Origin: Pseudomonadota bacterium
GTDB taxonomy: Bacteria; Pseudomonadota; Gammaproteobacteria; Burkholderiales; Methylophilaceae
Direction of reading: 5' to 3'
DNA length: 64,000 bases
Assembly (NCBI GenBank): GCA_020053735.1
Contig: JAGVMP010000009.1
Span: forward strand, 62,001-126,000
The notes beneath the pieces are model-generated. The model had not been told where the DNA came from, ran no database searches, and saw only the letters and a program-made list of their open reading frames with translations. Within the stretch, counting starts at the first letter, position 1. Every line of letters begins with the position of its first letter. Below are positions 57,301 through 64,000 of this stretch, in pieces. Both the position numbers and the translations under genes were made by a program.

Positions 57301-57517
57301 GCTTGGTATTGTGCCGCTGGTGATAGCGACAGGTGCAGGTGCTGCAGCCCGCCGTAGTATGGGTACGGGCGTGTTTGGTGGCATGATATTAGCCACCTTT
57401 GTAGCCACCATATTCATCCCTTTGTTCTTTACATGGTTAAGTAATACGCATGTAGATAGAAAACATCATGACAAGGCCTTGACGCCAGAAGTAGATCACT
57501 CTAAGGAAACCGTATGA
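54380..57517 (+). CDS. RND multidrug efflux pump, inner-membrane subunit (AcrB/MexB family)
   Basis: 1045 residues, the HAE1 length: first membrane helix (FITRPIFASVLSIIIVLAGL), two large periplasmic loops, twelve helices. The proton-relay Asp pair in helix 4 (IGIVVDDAIVVLENVERLM) and the Lys in helix 10 region are present. Exports hydrophobic drugs or toxic compounds using proton flow. Overlaps the outer-membrane gene by 4 nt. Confidence 0.97.
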   Translation: MTKFFITRPIFASVLSIIIVLAGLAAALKLPIAQYPQIAPPTVLITATYPGASADTLSKTVATPIEEQLSGVEGLLYFNSSADSSGTLTITATFEVGTDVNEATFNVSNRVNIALPRLPDEVRRTGLVVQKRSNDILLVVMLTDKMRKYDPLYLSNYGTLNVLDELKRIKGVGDATIFGAQDYSMRIWLRPDRMAQLGVTTTDIATAIQSQNAQYAAGKIGQEPSPSSQQLVYTVTAKGRLVDPSEFGNIIIRAEGPRGVLYLKDVARIELGSQSYNVRTALNGLPGVGIPIFLQTGANALDTAQAIKEKMAELKQRFPEGVDWEVPYDTSDFVKSSIEEVLITLGEAMLLVVLVVFVFLQSWRATLIPLIAVPISLIGTFAGLWMFGFSINTLTLFAMVLSIGIVVDDAIVVLENVERLMSEEKLSPIKAAVKSMEQVSGAVVAIVLVLCAVFVPVAFLGGIAGEMYRQFAVTVAVAVVISGVVALTLTPALCAILLKSVHEESAFFRPFNRGFLKLTNFYAKTVSLTLQHKIIGTLVFGAIIALVVVLLRVVPSSFVPAEDQGYVISAVIMPDGATLGRTTKTTEAVRAEIAKDPAVAFEFAVYGFDLIGGGNKTSAATMFVRMKDWAERETTAEDIVGKLFGIGAQQPDGMAIAFNPPAIRGLGSSGGFEVYVQSRSDSDPMRLSVVVNNFMDALRKESNLTGINSFFRPTVPQLFVEVDEAKAISQGVPVADIYATLQSTMGSLYVNDFNKSGRTYRVQLQAEAEYRMKAEDLGKVYVRSNAGQMVPLSALSKVSNIVGAEQLERYNGLLSAKVLGGGAAGVSSGDAIAMVEKIAAENLPDGYQIAWTGQAYQEKRTGSAAIFAFGFAIIMVFLILAAQFETWALPLAVIMAVPFALAGALLAVLMRGMPNDIYFQIGLITLVGLAAKNAILIVEFASQKMEEGMPVAQAALEAARMRFRPIVMTSMAFVLGIVPLVIATGAGAAARRSMGTGVFGGMILATFVATIFIPLFFTWLSNTHVDRKHHDKALTPEVDHSKETV

Positions 57518-59010
57518 TGCAGTACAAAAAATCTAATAATATCACCGACAATATCGCTAAAAGTATTAACGTGAAGCTGGTTTCTTTGGCTGTTGCGGCA
57601 GCTTTGTTATCTGGTTGCCAATCGATATGGCCAGACTATTTGCGTCCAAAAGTGGATGTTCCTGCACAGTATTCAGAACCTACCAATCAAACTGCTGATG
57701 CAAACAGTCAAGTTTCAAGTACATGGTGGACTTTATATCAAGATCCGATACTGAATGATTTAGTTGCTAAAGCTTTGGTGAATAATACTGACATTAAATT
57801 AGCAGCGGCACGCATTGAAGAGGCTGATGCAGTGATGCGTGAAGTAGGTGCTGCGCTATTTCCACAAATAGACTTAGATGCGTCGGGAAAACGTTCGCGT
57901 GTTACAGAGGCGGGTGCTTTCCCTGCTTTCGGTGACAACCCGCGAAATAATTATATCGCTCAGCTGGGTACGTCTTTTGAAATTGATTTTTGGGGCAAGC
58001 TACGCCGTGCTAAAGAATCCGCAAGGGCACAAGCCTTGTCTACGCGCTATGCAAAAGATACGGTGGCTTTATCGCTGTCAGGTTTAGTGACGAGTACCTA
58101 TTTAGTGTTACGTAGCGTAGAGTCGCAAATTGTAATTACCCAAGATAACTTGAAAAGTCGAAATGATAGCTTGGCATTGACTAAACGTCGCTTAGAAGGT
58201 GGCGTTGCCTCTGCGCTAGATGTACATCAAGCTGAGGTGGCCAGTGCGAATTTAAGTGCGCAGTTAGCTGAGTTAGCACGATTAAGAGCGGTAAGTATGC
58301 ATCAATTAGCCATACTCACCGGTACATTAGATTTAAATGTAGCTGCGGCAGATATTAAAACTTTGCCAATACCCCCAACTCCGCCCGCAGGCTTGCCTTC
58401 CAGTTTGCTAGAAGCGCGACCAGATGTGCGGCAAGCAGAGGAGTTAATGGTTGCGGCCAATGCAAATATTGCGGTTGCAAAAGCTGCGTTGTATCCAACC
58501 ATATCACTCACAGCCAGTTTGGGTGGCGAAAGTTTGGAGTTAGGCGACATACTAAAATCAGCTGCACGAATTTGGACAGGTGGCTTAAGCTTAAATTTGC
58601 CCATCTTTGATTCAGGCAGATTAGACTCTAGAGTCGACCAAGCCAGCGCTAAACAAAAACAAGCACTGGCAAGCTATGAGGCCGCCGTGCAGAATGCGTT
58701 TCGAGAAGTGAATGATGCCTTAATAAACTTACGCCAGCATACAGAGCGTGAAGCTGCGTTAGATCGAGGCCAAATAGCTGCTAAAAAAGCGCTGGAGGTG
58801 TCTGAAAATCGGTATAAATCAGGTTACTCAGCTTATCTTGATGTACTGGTTGCGCAGAGTGCATACAACGAGACTGCATTGGCTTTTATTCAAAGCCGTC
58901 AAGCAAGATTGGTGGCTGCAGTGGATTTGTTTAAAGTATTGGGCGGTGGCTGGAGCAGTGAGACACGTTTAAATACTGAGGCTGTACCGCAAGCAACAAA
59001 AGCGCCCTAA
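57514..59010 (+). CDS. outer-membrane efflux channel (OprM/NodT family)
   Basis: 498 residues: lipoprotein signal with lipobox LLSGC (Cys near 35), then two OEP repeats of coiled coil and beta-strand (about 60-270 and 290-480; SARIWTGGLSLNLPIFDSGR marks the second half). ATGA overlap with the pump gene. Completes the tripartite efflux system. Confidence 0.95.
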   Translation: MMQYKKSNNITDNIAKSINVKLVSLAVAAALLSGCQSIWPDYLRPKVDVPAQYSEPTNQTADANSQVSSTWWTLYQDPILNDLVAKALVNNTDIKLAAARIEEADAVMREVGAALFPQIDLDASGKRSRVTEAGAFPAFGDNPRNNYIAQLGTSFEIDFWGKLRRAKESARAQALSTRYAKDTVALSLSGLVTSTYLVLRSVESQIVITQDNLKSRNDSLALTKRRLEGGVASALDVHQAEVASANLSAQLAELARLRAVSMHQLAILTGTLDLNVAAADIKTLPIPPTPPAGLPSSLLEARPDVRQAEELMVAANANIAVAKAALYPTISLTASLGGESLELGDILKSAARIWTGGLSLNLPIFDSGRLDSRVDQASAKQKQALASYEAAVQNAFREVNDALINLRQHTEREAALDRGQIAAKKALEVSENRYKSGYSAYLDVLVAQSAYNETALAFIQSRQARLVAAVDLFKVLGGGWSSETRLNTEAVPQATKAP

Positions 59011-59032
59011 TATATTAAAATCAAGTATAAAT

Positions 59033-60751
59033 TTAAAACGGGAACGCTACTTTTACCCAGTCATCACGAGATTCGATCGGATCTTCAAGTAGCACCTGTT
59101 TTGTTTCACTTTCAATCGTGACAAGATAATTACTATTGGCACGATATTGCGATTTGGGCAGTATCATTGTGGATGTTTCTGACAGCCCCGCCTCTAGTGG
59201 TAGATAAATACCTGCTAAAAAGCCAACATCAGCAGCTGAACTGGTATCTTTTGCATTTAAACTACTAAACGTTTCTGCTTGCAATACAGTGTCGGCAAAA
59301 TTATCATCATGATGCGATTGCTTGAGTTGAATCCAGGTTGGGTAGTGAGAAATAATTTCGATGCCCACCCTGAGTTGATTGGCCTGTGTTGGCTTTACCG
59401 AACGTATCATTCCGATGATGATTTTGCTTGGATCGTCGTCAACCATCAAGCCGAGTAACTTGTTTGGCCTTGCCAAAATGTTGGCATATTTATTCACGCG
59501 CGTGCCCAAACCTTGCAAGCTTTCGTCGGTAATAATCCAAGTGTCTAGTGAGCCACTGTTTACGGTTAAATTGCTATTTTGTTTGAGCGTTGTGTGAGCA
59601 CGAAGGCGCTGATCGAGGGTGGTGCCGTCACGCGACAGCCGCAATCCATTTTTAATTTGATTGGCCTGATGTACTTGTTTGCAAATATCCACAATGCCCG
59701 CGTTAACTCGCGCAGACTTAGAGCTGGCTTGACGCACCGCCTTGCGGCGCTGCCGAACGTAGCCATGTCTTTTCCATTCTTCAACCAACAAGGCAAGGGT
59801 TTCATTTAGCTTGTTTGGGTGGTCAATTTTTGAGAAAGCCAAACTTTGTGGAATTTCGCCGCGGTCAGATACGGTAATCGCTACCGTTAATTGTTTTTCT
59901 AGTTCGTCTAGTTCCCAATAACGGCAGCTATCGCTGGCATAGGCATCGCGCATGCGTTTTGCCACCACATCTTTTTCCAAATCAATAAAGAATAAATACT
60001 GTTCCAGTGTGTATTTTTGACTAATGTGTGCACGCGTAAGTAACGTGGTTAAAATGCGTGCGCTAATCTCAACTTGGTATTTTTGCATGCTCGTCTGCGA
60101 CAGGCTTCCTAGCATCCAACATTGCACAAAGTTTGCGGCCAGCGTGGTAGATGGTGACAAATCAAATAGCTCGATAGGATTATTGAGTAGCGCGCCTTGT
60201 GCAGCAATTTTATACAGCATATTCACTTGCAACCATACCTTGGCAGGCGGATTAGTTTGGCTGAACAAGCGCCATTTAATCATGTTGTAAGCGGTGTTAA
60301 GTGCGCGTGCAGTCAGTAACACCAGCATGCTTTCGCTGGGCCGGTATATTTTTTCGGTAGTCGGCTTTTCTGGGTTGAGTTTTTCGGTGCTAAACGCCTG
60401 TTCAATGACTTTTAAGTGGAAAATATAAGATTGCCGACAGTAGTTATAGCAAGTGTCAAAAATCGTATTTTCTAGCTCAACTTTCATGTTTTCTACATAG
60501 GCTAGCTGTGTAGAAAGTTTTTCCAAACGTAATTGATTTAGTGCTTCCAGCTCAATAATCAAATCAATTTGTTGTTCTAGCGTTGGCGCTTCTGCGGTGT
60601 CGACGGCGTTAAGTAACTGCGCCAAATGTTTAGTAGAAAACTGCAGTGCTGCTAAGTCATCTAAATCTTTTAGGTCGGCCAGCCAAACTTTGTACTGATT
60701 AGATTTTATCAGTGGGTTGTTGCCAAATATTTGCTTAAGGATGCTTTTCAT
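59033..60751 (-). CDS. large hypothetical protein with a possible PilZ-like C-terminus
   Basis: 572 residues without signal peptide or membrane segments. The N-terminal two thirds are helical and rich in Leu/Gln/Asn. The C-terminal third is mainly beta (LLGLMVDDDPSKIIIGMIRSVKPTQANQLRVGIEIISHYP), reminiscent of PilZ-like betaproteobacterial proteins, though the RxxxR motif for c-di-GMP is not clearly seen. Whether it binds c-di-GMP is open. It converges with the efflux operon. Confidence 0.75.
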   Translation of the reverse strand: MKSILKQIFGNNPLIKSNQYKVWLADLKDLDDLAALQFSTKHLAQLLNAVDTAEAPTLEQQIDLIIELEALNQLRLEKLSTQLAYVENMKVELENTIFDTCYNYCRQSYIFHLKVIEQAFSTEKLNPEKPTTEKIYRPSESMLVLLTARALNTAYNMIKWRLFSQTNPPAKVWLQVNMLYKIAAQGALLNNPIELFDLSPSTTLAANFVQCWMLGSLSQTSMQKYQVEISARILTTLLTRAHISQKYTLEQYLFFIDLEKDVVAKRMRDAYASDSCRYWELDELEKQLTVAITVSDRGEIPQSLAFSKIDHPNKLNETLALLVEEWKRHGYVRQRRKAVRQASSKSARVNAGIVDICKQVHQANQIKNGLRLSRDGTTLDQRLRAHTTLKQNSNLTVNSGSLDTWIITDESLQGLGTRVNKYANILARPNKLLGLMVDDDPSKIIIGMIRSVKPTQANQLRVGIEIISHYPTWIQLKQSHHDDNFADTVLQAETFSSLNAKDTSSAADVGFLAGIYLPLEAGLSETSTMILPKSQYRANSNYLVTIESETKQVLLEDPIESRDDWVKVAFPF

Positions 60752-60925
60752 TGCTGATTTAAGAAAATTTAACCCAGATTTTATTTAAATTAACCATATT
60801 TAATTAAACTCAGTAGGTACTCGTTATAAGTTAATTTAAAATATAATCATAAATCATTGAATAATCAAGTTTAATTTAGTATTAGATTCATTTATGTTGC
60901 TAAATAACTGTGTCACGTTGCATGT

Positions 60926-60931
60926 TAGAAT
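60926..60931 (+). promoter_or_regulatory. -10-like element of gltX
   Basis: TAGAAT followed by GCC, 27 nt before the ATG; no clear -35. Confidence 0.45.
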
Positions 60932-60958
60932 GCCACTTTTAAGTTAAAACGAAATTTT

Positions 60959-62443
60959 ATGGTAATTCGCACCCGTTTCGCACCCAGCCCCACTGGCTTT
61001 TTACACATCGGTGGCGCCCGCACCGCACTATTTTCTTGGGCCTATGCTAAAAAGCATGGCGGGAAATTTATTCTACGTATTGAAGATACCGATGTGGAGC
61101 GCAGCACGCCAGCGGCGGTGCAAGCTATTCTAGATGGTATGCACTGGCTCGGCTTAGATTATGATGAAGGCCCGTTTTACCAGATGCAGCGCATGGAGAC
61201 TTACAAACAAGTGCTGCAAACCATGCTAGATAATGGCACTGCTTATCACTGCTATTGCAGTAAAGAAGAGTTGGACGCGTTGCGTGAGAGCCAGATGCAA
61301 CAAGGCCTGAAGCCTAGATATGACGGACGTTGGCGACCAGAGACTGGGAAAACCCTGCCGACAATTCCAAACGGTATTGCGCCCACGGTGCGTTTTAAAA
61401 ATCCGCAAACTGGCGTCGTGGCTTGGGATGATTTAGTGAAAGGCCGCATTGAAATTGCCAATGCAGAGTTAGATGATTTGATTATTGCGCGCGCCGATGG
61501 CACGCCTACTTATAATTTTTGCGTGGTGGTGGATGACTTTGAAATGGGCATTACCCAAGTGATTCGCGGTGATGACCATGTGAATAACACGCCACGCCAA
61601 ATTAATATGTTGATGGCGCTGGCGGCGCATGATTCTAATTTAAAAATCCCGCAATACGCACATTTGTCGATGATTTTAGGCGGTGATGGGCAAAAACTGT
61701 CTAAGCGCCACGGTGCAGTCAGCGTCATGCAATATCACGAAGATGGTTATTTAAAAGAAGCCGTTTTAAATTATCTGGCGCGCTTAGGCTGGAGTCACGG
61801 CGATGCAGAAATTTTTAATATGCAGCAATTTTGCGAATGGTTTGATTTAGATCACATTACGCCATCTGCTGCGCAATTCAATACCGAAAAATTGAACTGG
61901 CTGAATGCACATTATATTAAAGAAGCTAATTTGGATGCACTGGCCGAGGACATTTCAGCGCGCCTGCAACCGCAAGGTTTGTCCCCGCAGAATATACCAG
62001 CTGAAGCTGGTTATTCATACGTGAAAGCCAATATCCATAAGGGTTCCATGGCATCTAATTTGATAAGTGCGCCTGATTTGAAGGCTGTGTTAAATCTGTA
62101 TCGTGAACGTGCCAATAACTTGAATCAACTGGCTAACGATGTGGCGTATTTTTATACCCTGCCACAAGCCAGCTCGGCCGATGTAGAAAAGCATATTACG
62201 CCAGAAATTATGCCCGCTATGCAAAAACTGCAGCAGCAGCTTACGCATATTGAGTGGACGGCTGAGGCGATTCATCAGGCAATCAATGCAGTGGTGGCTG
62301 AATTTGGGCTTAAGTTTCCTAAGCTTGCCATGCCGCTACGCGTGATGCTGACGGGTATTGCACAATCACCCAGTATCGACCAAGTGATGGCTTTATTAGG
62401 CCAAAATGAAACCTTAACAAGAATCAACGCATACCTTAAATAA
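60959..62443 (+). CDS. gltX: glutamyl-tRNA synthetase
   Basis: Class I synthetase of 494 residues charging tRNA-Glu. RFAPSPTGFLHIGGARTALF (HIGH-type) at 6-25, the KMSKS-type loop KLSKRHG near 247, and an all-helical anticodon-binding C-terminal half. It has a single-gene layout with its own promoter region. Confidence 0.97.
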   Translation: MVIRTRFAPSPTGFLHIGGARTALFSWAYAKKHGGKFILRIEDTDVERSTPAAVQAILDGMHWLGLDYDEGPFYQMQRMETYKQVLQTMLDNGTAYHCYCSKEELDALRESQMQQGLKPRYDGRWRPETGKTLPTIPNGIAPTVRFKNPQTGVVAWDDLVKGRIEIANAELDDLIIARADGTPTYNFCVVVDDFEMGITQVIRGDDHVNNTPRQINMLMALAAHDSNLKIPQYAHLSMILGGDGQKLSKRHGAVSVMQYHEDGYLKEAVLNYLARLGWSHGDAEIFNMQQFCEWFDLDHITPSAAQFNTEKLNWLNAHYIKEANLDALAEDISARLQPQGLSPQNIPAEAGYSYVKANIHKGSMASNLISAPDLKAVLNLYRERANNLNQLANDVAYFYTLPQASSADVEKHITPEIMPAMQKLQQQLTHIEWTAEAIHQAINAVVAEFGLKFPKLAMPLRVMLTGIAQSPSIDQVMALLGQNETLTRINAYLK

Positions 62444-62594
62444 ATATTAAGCAAATAATTATCAGTTGGCACTTGAAACTAGAACAAAAAGACGCAATCA
62501 TAGTCGTATGCTAGACATTTATTAGTTAGTCGGCATAAAGAGTTTCTTAGAAAAGAAGCAACTCCAATTTTACTAAAACTACAAGGAGCAAAAT

Positions 62595-62834
62595 ATGAAT
62601 AATAAAGGCCAGATGTTGCAAGACCCATTTTTAAACGCACTGAGAAAAGAGCATGTGCAAGTGTCTATTTATTTGGTGAACGGTATTAAGCTGCAAGGCC
62701 AAGTAGATTCTTTCGACCAATACGTGATTTTACTTAAAAACACCGTCACGCAAATGGTGTATAAACATGCGATATCTACCATTGTGCCAGCACGTGCTGT
62801 CAGTATGGTGATGCCAGAACATCCGGAAGATTAA
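62595..62834 (+). CDS. hfq: RNA chaperone Hfq
   Basis: 79 residues with the Sm fold: [37 protein letters not shown] (Sm1) and [12 protein letters not shown] (Sm2 with YKH). Hexameric sRNA-mRNA matchmaker. AAGGAG at 62582-62587 gives strong translation. hflX starts 2 nt after its stop. Confidence 0.97.
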   Translation: MNNKGQMLQDPFLNALRKEHVQVSIYLVNGIKLQGQVDSFDQYVILLKNTVTQMVYKHAISTIVPARAVSMVMPEHPED

Positions 62835-62836
62835 GT

Positions 62837-64000
62837 TTGGCAATTAAACCTTCTGGATACGGCGAAAATACCTTAGCGAATCCTAGCACTCAAACAGTTG
62901 CGTCTGATGGCGCAATTGTTTTGGTCAGTATTGATTTTGACGAGCCTGATTATGCAGAAAGTTTGCAAGAACTTCGCCAACTGGTCACTTCTGCAGGTAT
63001 GCAAGTGCGCGCCACCATTGAAGGCAAGCGCAGCGTGCCCGATGCAAAATTATTCATTGGTAGCGGTAAAGCCGATGAGTTGAAGTTGATGTTAGAAGCC
63101 AGTGAAACTAATCTAGTCGCTTTCAACCACGATTTAAGTCCGTCGCAACAGCGCAATTTAGAGCGTTTTTTACAAGCCAAAGTGCTGGATAGAACTGGCT
63201 TAATTTTAGATATCTTTGCACAGCGTGCCAAAAGTCACGAAGGTAAATTACAAGTTGAATTAGCGCAGCTAGAGCATTTATCCACTCGCTTAGTACGCGG
63301 CTGGACCCACTTAGAGCGACAAAAAGGGGGTATTGGTGTACGCGGCGGTCCAGGTGAGAAACAATTAGAGCTTGATAAGCGCATGATTGGTGTGCGCGTC
63401 AAACAATTGCGCGAGAAGCTCGTAAAACTTAAATTGCAGCGCAGTATGCAGCGCAAATCGCGTAAACGCAGTAATGTAATGACAGTATCGTTAGTGGGTT
63501 ACACCAATGCAGGCAAATCAACTTTGTTTAATCGACTGACGCAATCGGGCGTTTACGCAGCAGATCAGCTTTTTGCCACGCTAGATACTACTTCGCGCAA
63601 ACTATACTTGGGCAGTGCGCAATCCGATTACGATGAACATGGCCAATATTTAGGTCGTAGCGAAGTGGTGATGTCAGACACAGTAGGGTTTATTAAACAC
63701 CTGCCTACCACCTTGATAGAAGCGTTTGGCGCCACTTTAGAAGAGGCTGTACAAGCTGACTTATTGCTGCATGTGATAGATGTGGCCAGCACTAATCGCG
63801 ACGCGCAAATTACGCAGGTAAATAAAGTGCTCACCGAAATTGGTGCGGCTGAGGTGCCACAAGTATTGGTGCTCAATCAAATTGATCGGCTTGCCAAAGA
63901 ATTCGATAGTGCCTTAAATGACACTGCGGCGGGCTTTGAGCGAGATGAATATGGTAGAATTTATCAAGTGCGCGTGTCAGCTAAAACAGGCGCGGGCTTG
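62837..64000 (+). CDS. hflX: ribosome-splitting GTPase HflX (partial, runs off the window)
   Basis: TTG at 62837 is the only suitable start before the conserved region (a first ATG comes 52 codons later); GGAAG lies about 9 nt upstream. 388 codons are open to the window end. N-terminal domain (FDEPDYAESLQELRQLVTSAG), glycine-rich GGIGVRGGPGEKQLE, then the G domain with GYTNAGKST, DTVGFIKHLP and NQID. HflX rescues stalled ribosomes after heat or antibiotic stress. Co-transcribed with hfq. Confidence 0.95.
   Translation, partial: MAIKPSGYGENTLANPSTQTVASDGAIVLVSIDFDEPDYAESLQELRQLVTSAGMQVRATIEGKRSVPDAKLFIGSGKADELKLMLEASETNLVAFNHDLSPSQQRNLERFLQAKVLDRTGLILDIFAQRAKSHEGKLQVELAQLEHLSTRLVRGWTHLERQKGGIGVRGGPGEKQLELDKRMIGVRVKQLREKLVKLKLQRSMQRKSRKRSNVMTVSLVGYTNAGKSTLFNRLTQSGVYAADQLFATLDTTSRKLYLGSAQSDYDEHGQYLGRSEVVMSDTVGFIKHLPTTLIEAFGATLEEAVQADLLLHVIDVASTNRDAQITQVNKVLTEIGAAEVPQVLVLNQIDRLAKEFDSALNDTAAGFERDEYGRIYQVRVSAKTGAGL

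Overview
The window looks like a chromosome segment of a betaproteobacterial methylotroph, most likely Methylophilaceae (Methylotenera-like). The evidence is a complete fhcBADC cluster (tetrahydromethanopterin/methanofuran-linked formaldehyde oxidation), protein sequences and gene orders typical of Betaproteobacteria (smpB-ratA-rnfH-DUF4124-guaB-guaA; ndk-rlmN-pilW-rodZ-ispG-hisS-yfgM-bamB-der), a tmRNA with tag ANDETYALAA, and a moderate-to-low GC content. The species is an inference.

Layout. 1-6.9 kb: tail of a Fis-type HTH protein, purT, a group II truncated haemoglobin, and a signalling cluster (membrane histidine kinase, DivK-like receiver, REC-PAS-GGDEF-EAL protein). 7-10.6 kb: two adjacent DEAD-box RNA helicases behind a long leader. 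10.7-12.5 kb: typA. 12.5-14.4 kb: a small accessory patch with a GGCT-like protein, a secreted protein built of 19-residue two-cysteine repeats, and a Sel1-like stub ending in a dispersed 35-nt repeat. 14.4-21 kb (minus strand): ybiT, a nitroreductase, a Gre-like factor without the usual acidic tip, a lipoprotein, guaA and guaB. 21.3-24.7 kb: DUF4124 protein, rnfH/ratA, smpB and ssrA. The ssrA 3' end is duplicated 176 bp downstream, with a second terminator, which looks like an attachment-site scar. 24.7-33.2 kb (minus strand): a co-oriented run reading MHYT-GGDEF protein, fhcB, fhcA, fhcD, fhcC, trhO, perM. 33.6-46.8 kb: ndk, rlmN, pilW, rodZ, ispG, hisS, a SIMPL protein, two peptide-type ABC ATPases without permeases, yfgM, bamB, der, then bamD on the minus strand. 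46.8-51.5 kb: rluD, pgeF, a ZIP transporter, rimO and a possible small nuclease. 51.5-59 kb: a long imperfect-palindrome repeat, a small unknown gene, and a TetR-regulated RND efflux operon with an AcrR-like operator over its promoter. 59-64 kb: a large unknown protein, gltX, hfq and the start of hflX (cut by the window end).

How the genes fit together. FhcABCD would move formyl groups from tetrahydromethanopterin to methanofuran and release formate; PurT can use formate for purine synthesis, and guaB/guaA continue to GMP. Two c-di-GMP enzymes with intact active-site and RxxD inhibitory motifs are present, one directly upstream of fhcB on the same strand. Much of the rest is envelope and translation housekeeping. 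The most unusual signals are the ssrA scar, a dispersed 35-nt hairpin repeat family with at least five copies (one serving as the ispG terminator), the MITE-like palindrome at 51.6 kb, the nested hairpin between ndk and rlmN, the cysteine-repeat secreted protein, and the separation of hfq-hflX from der.
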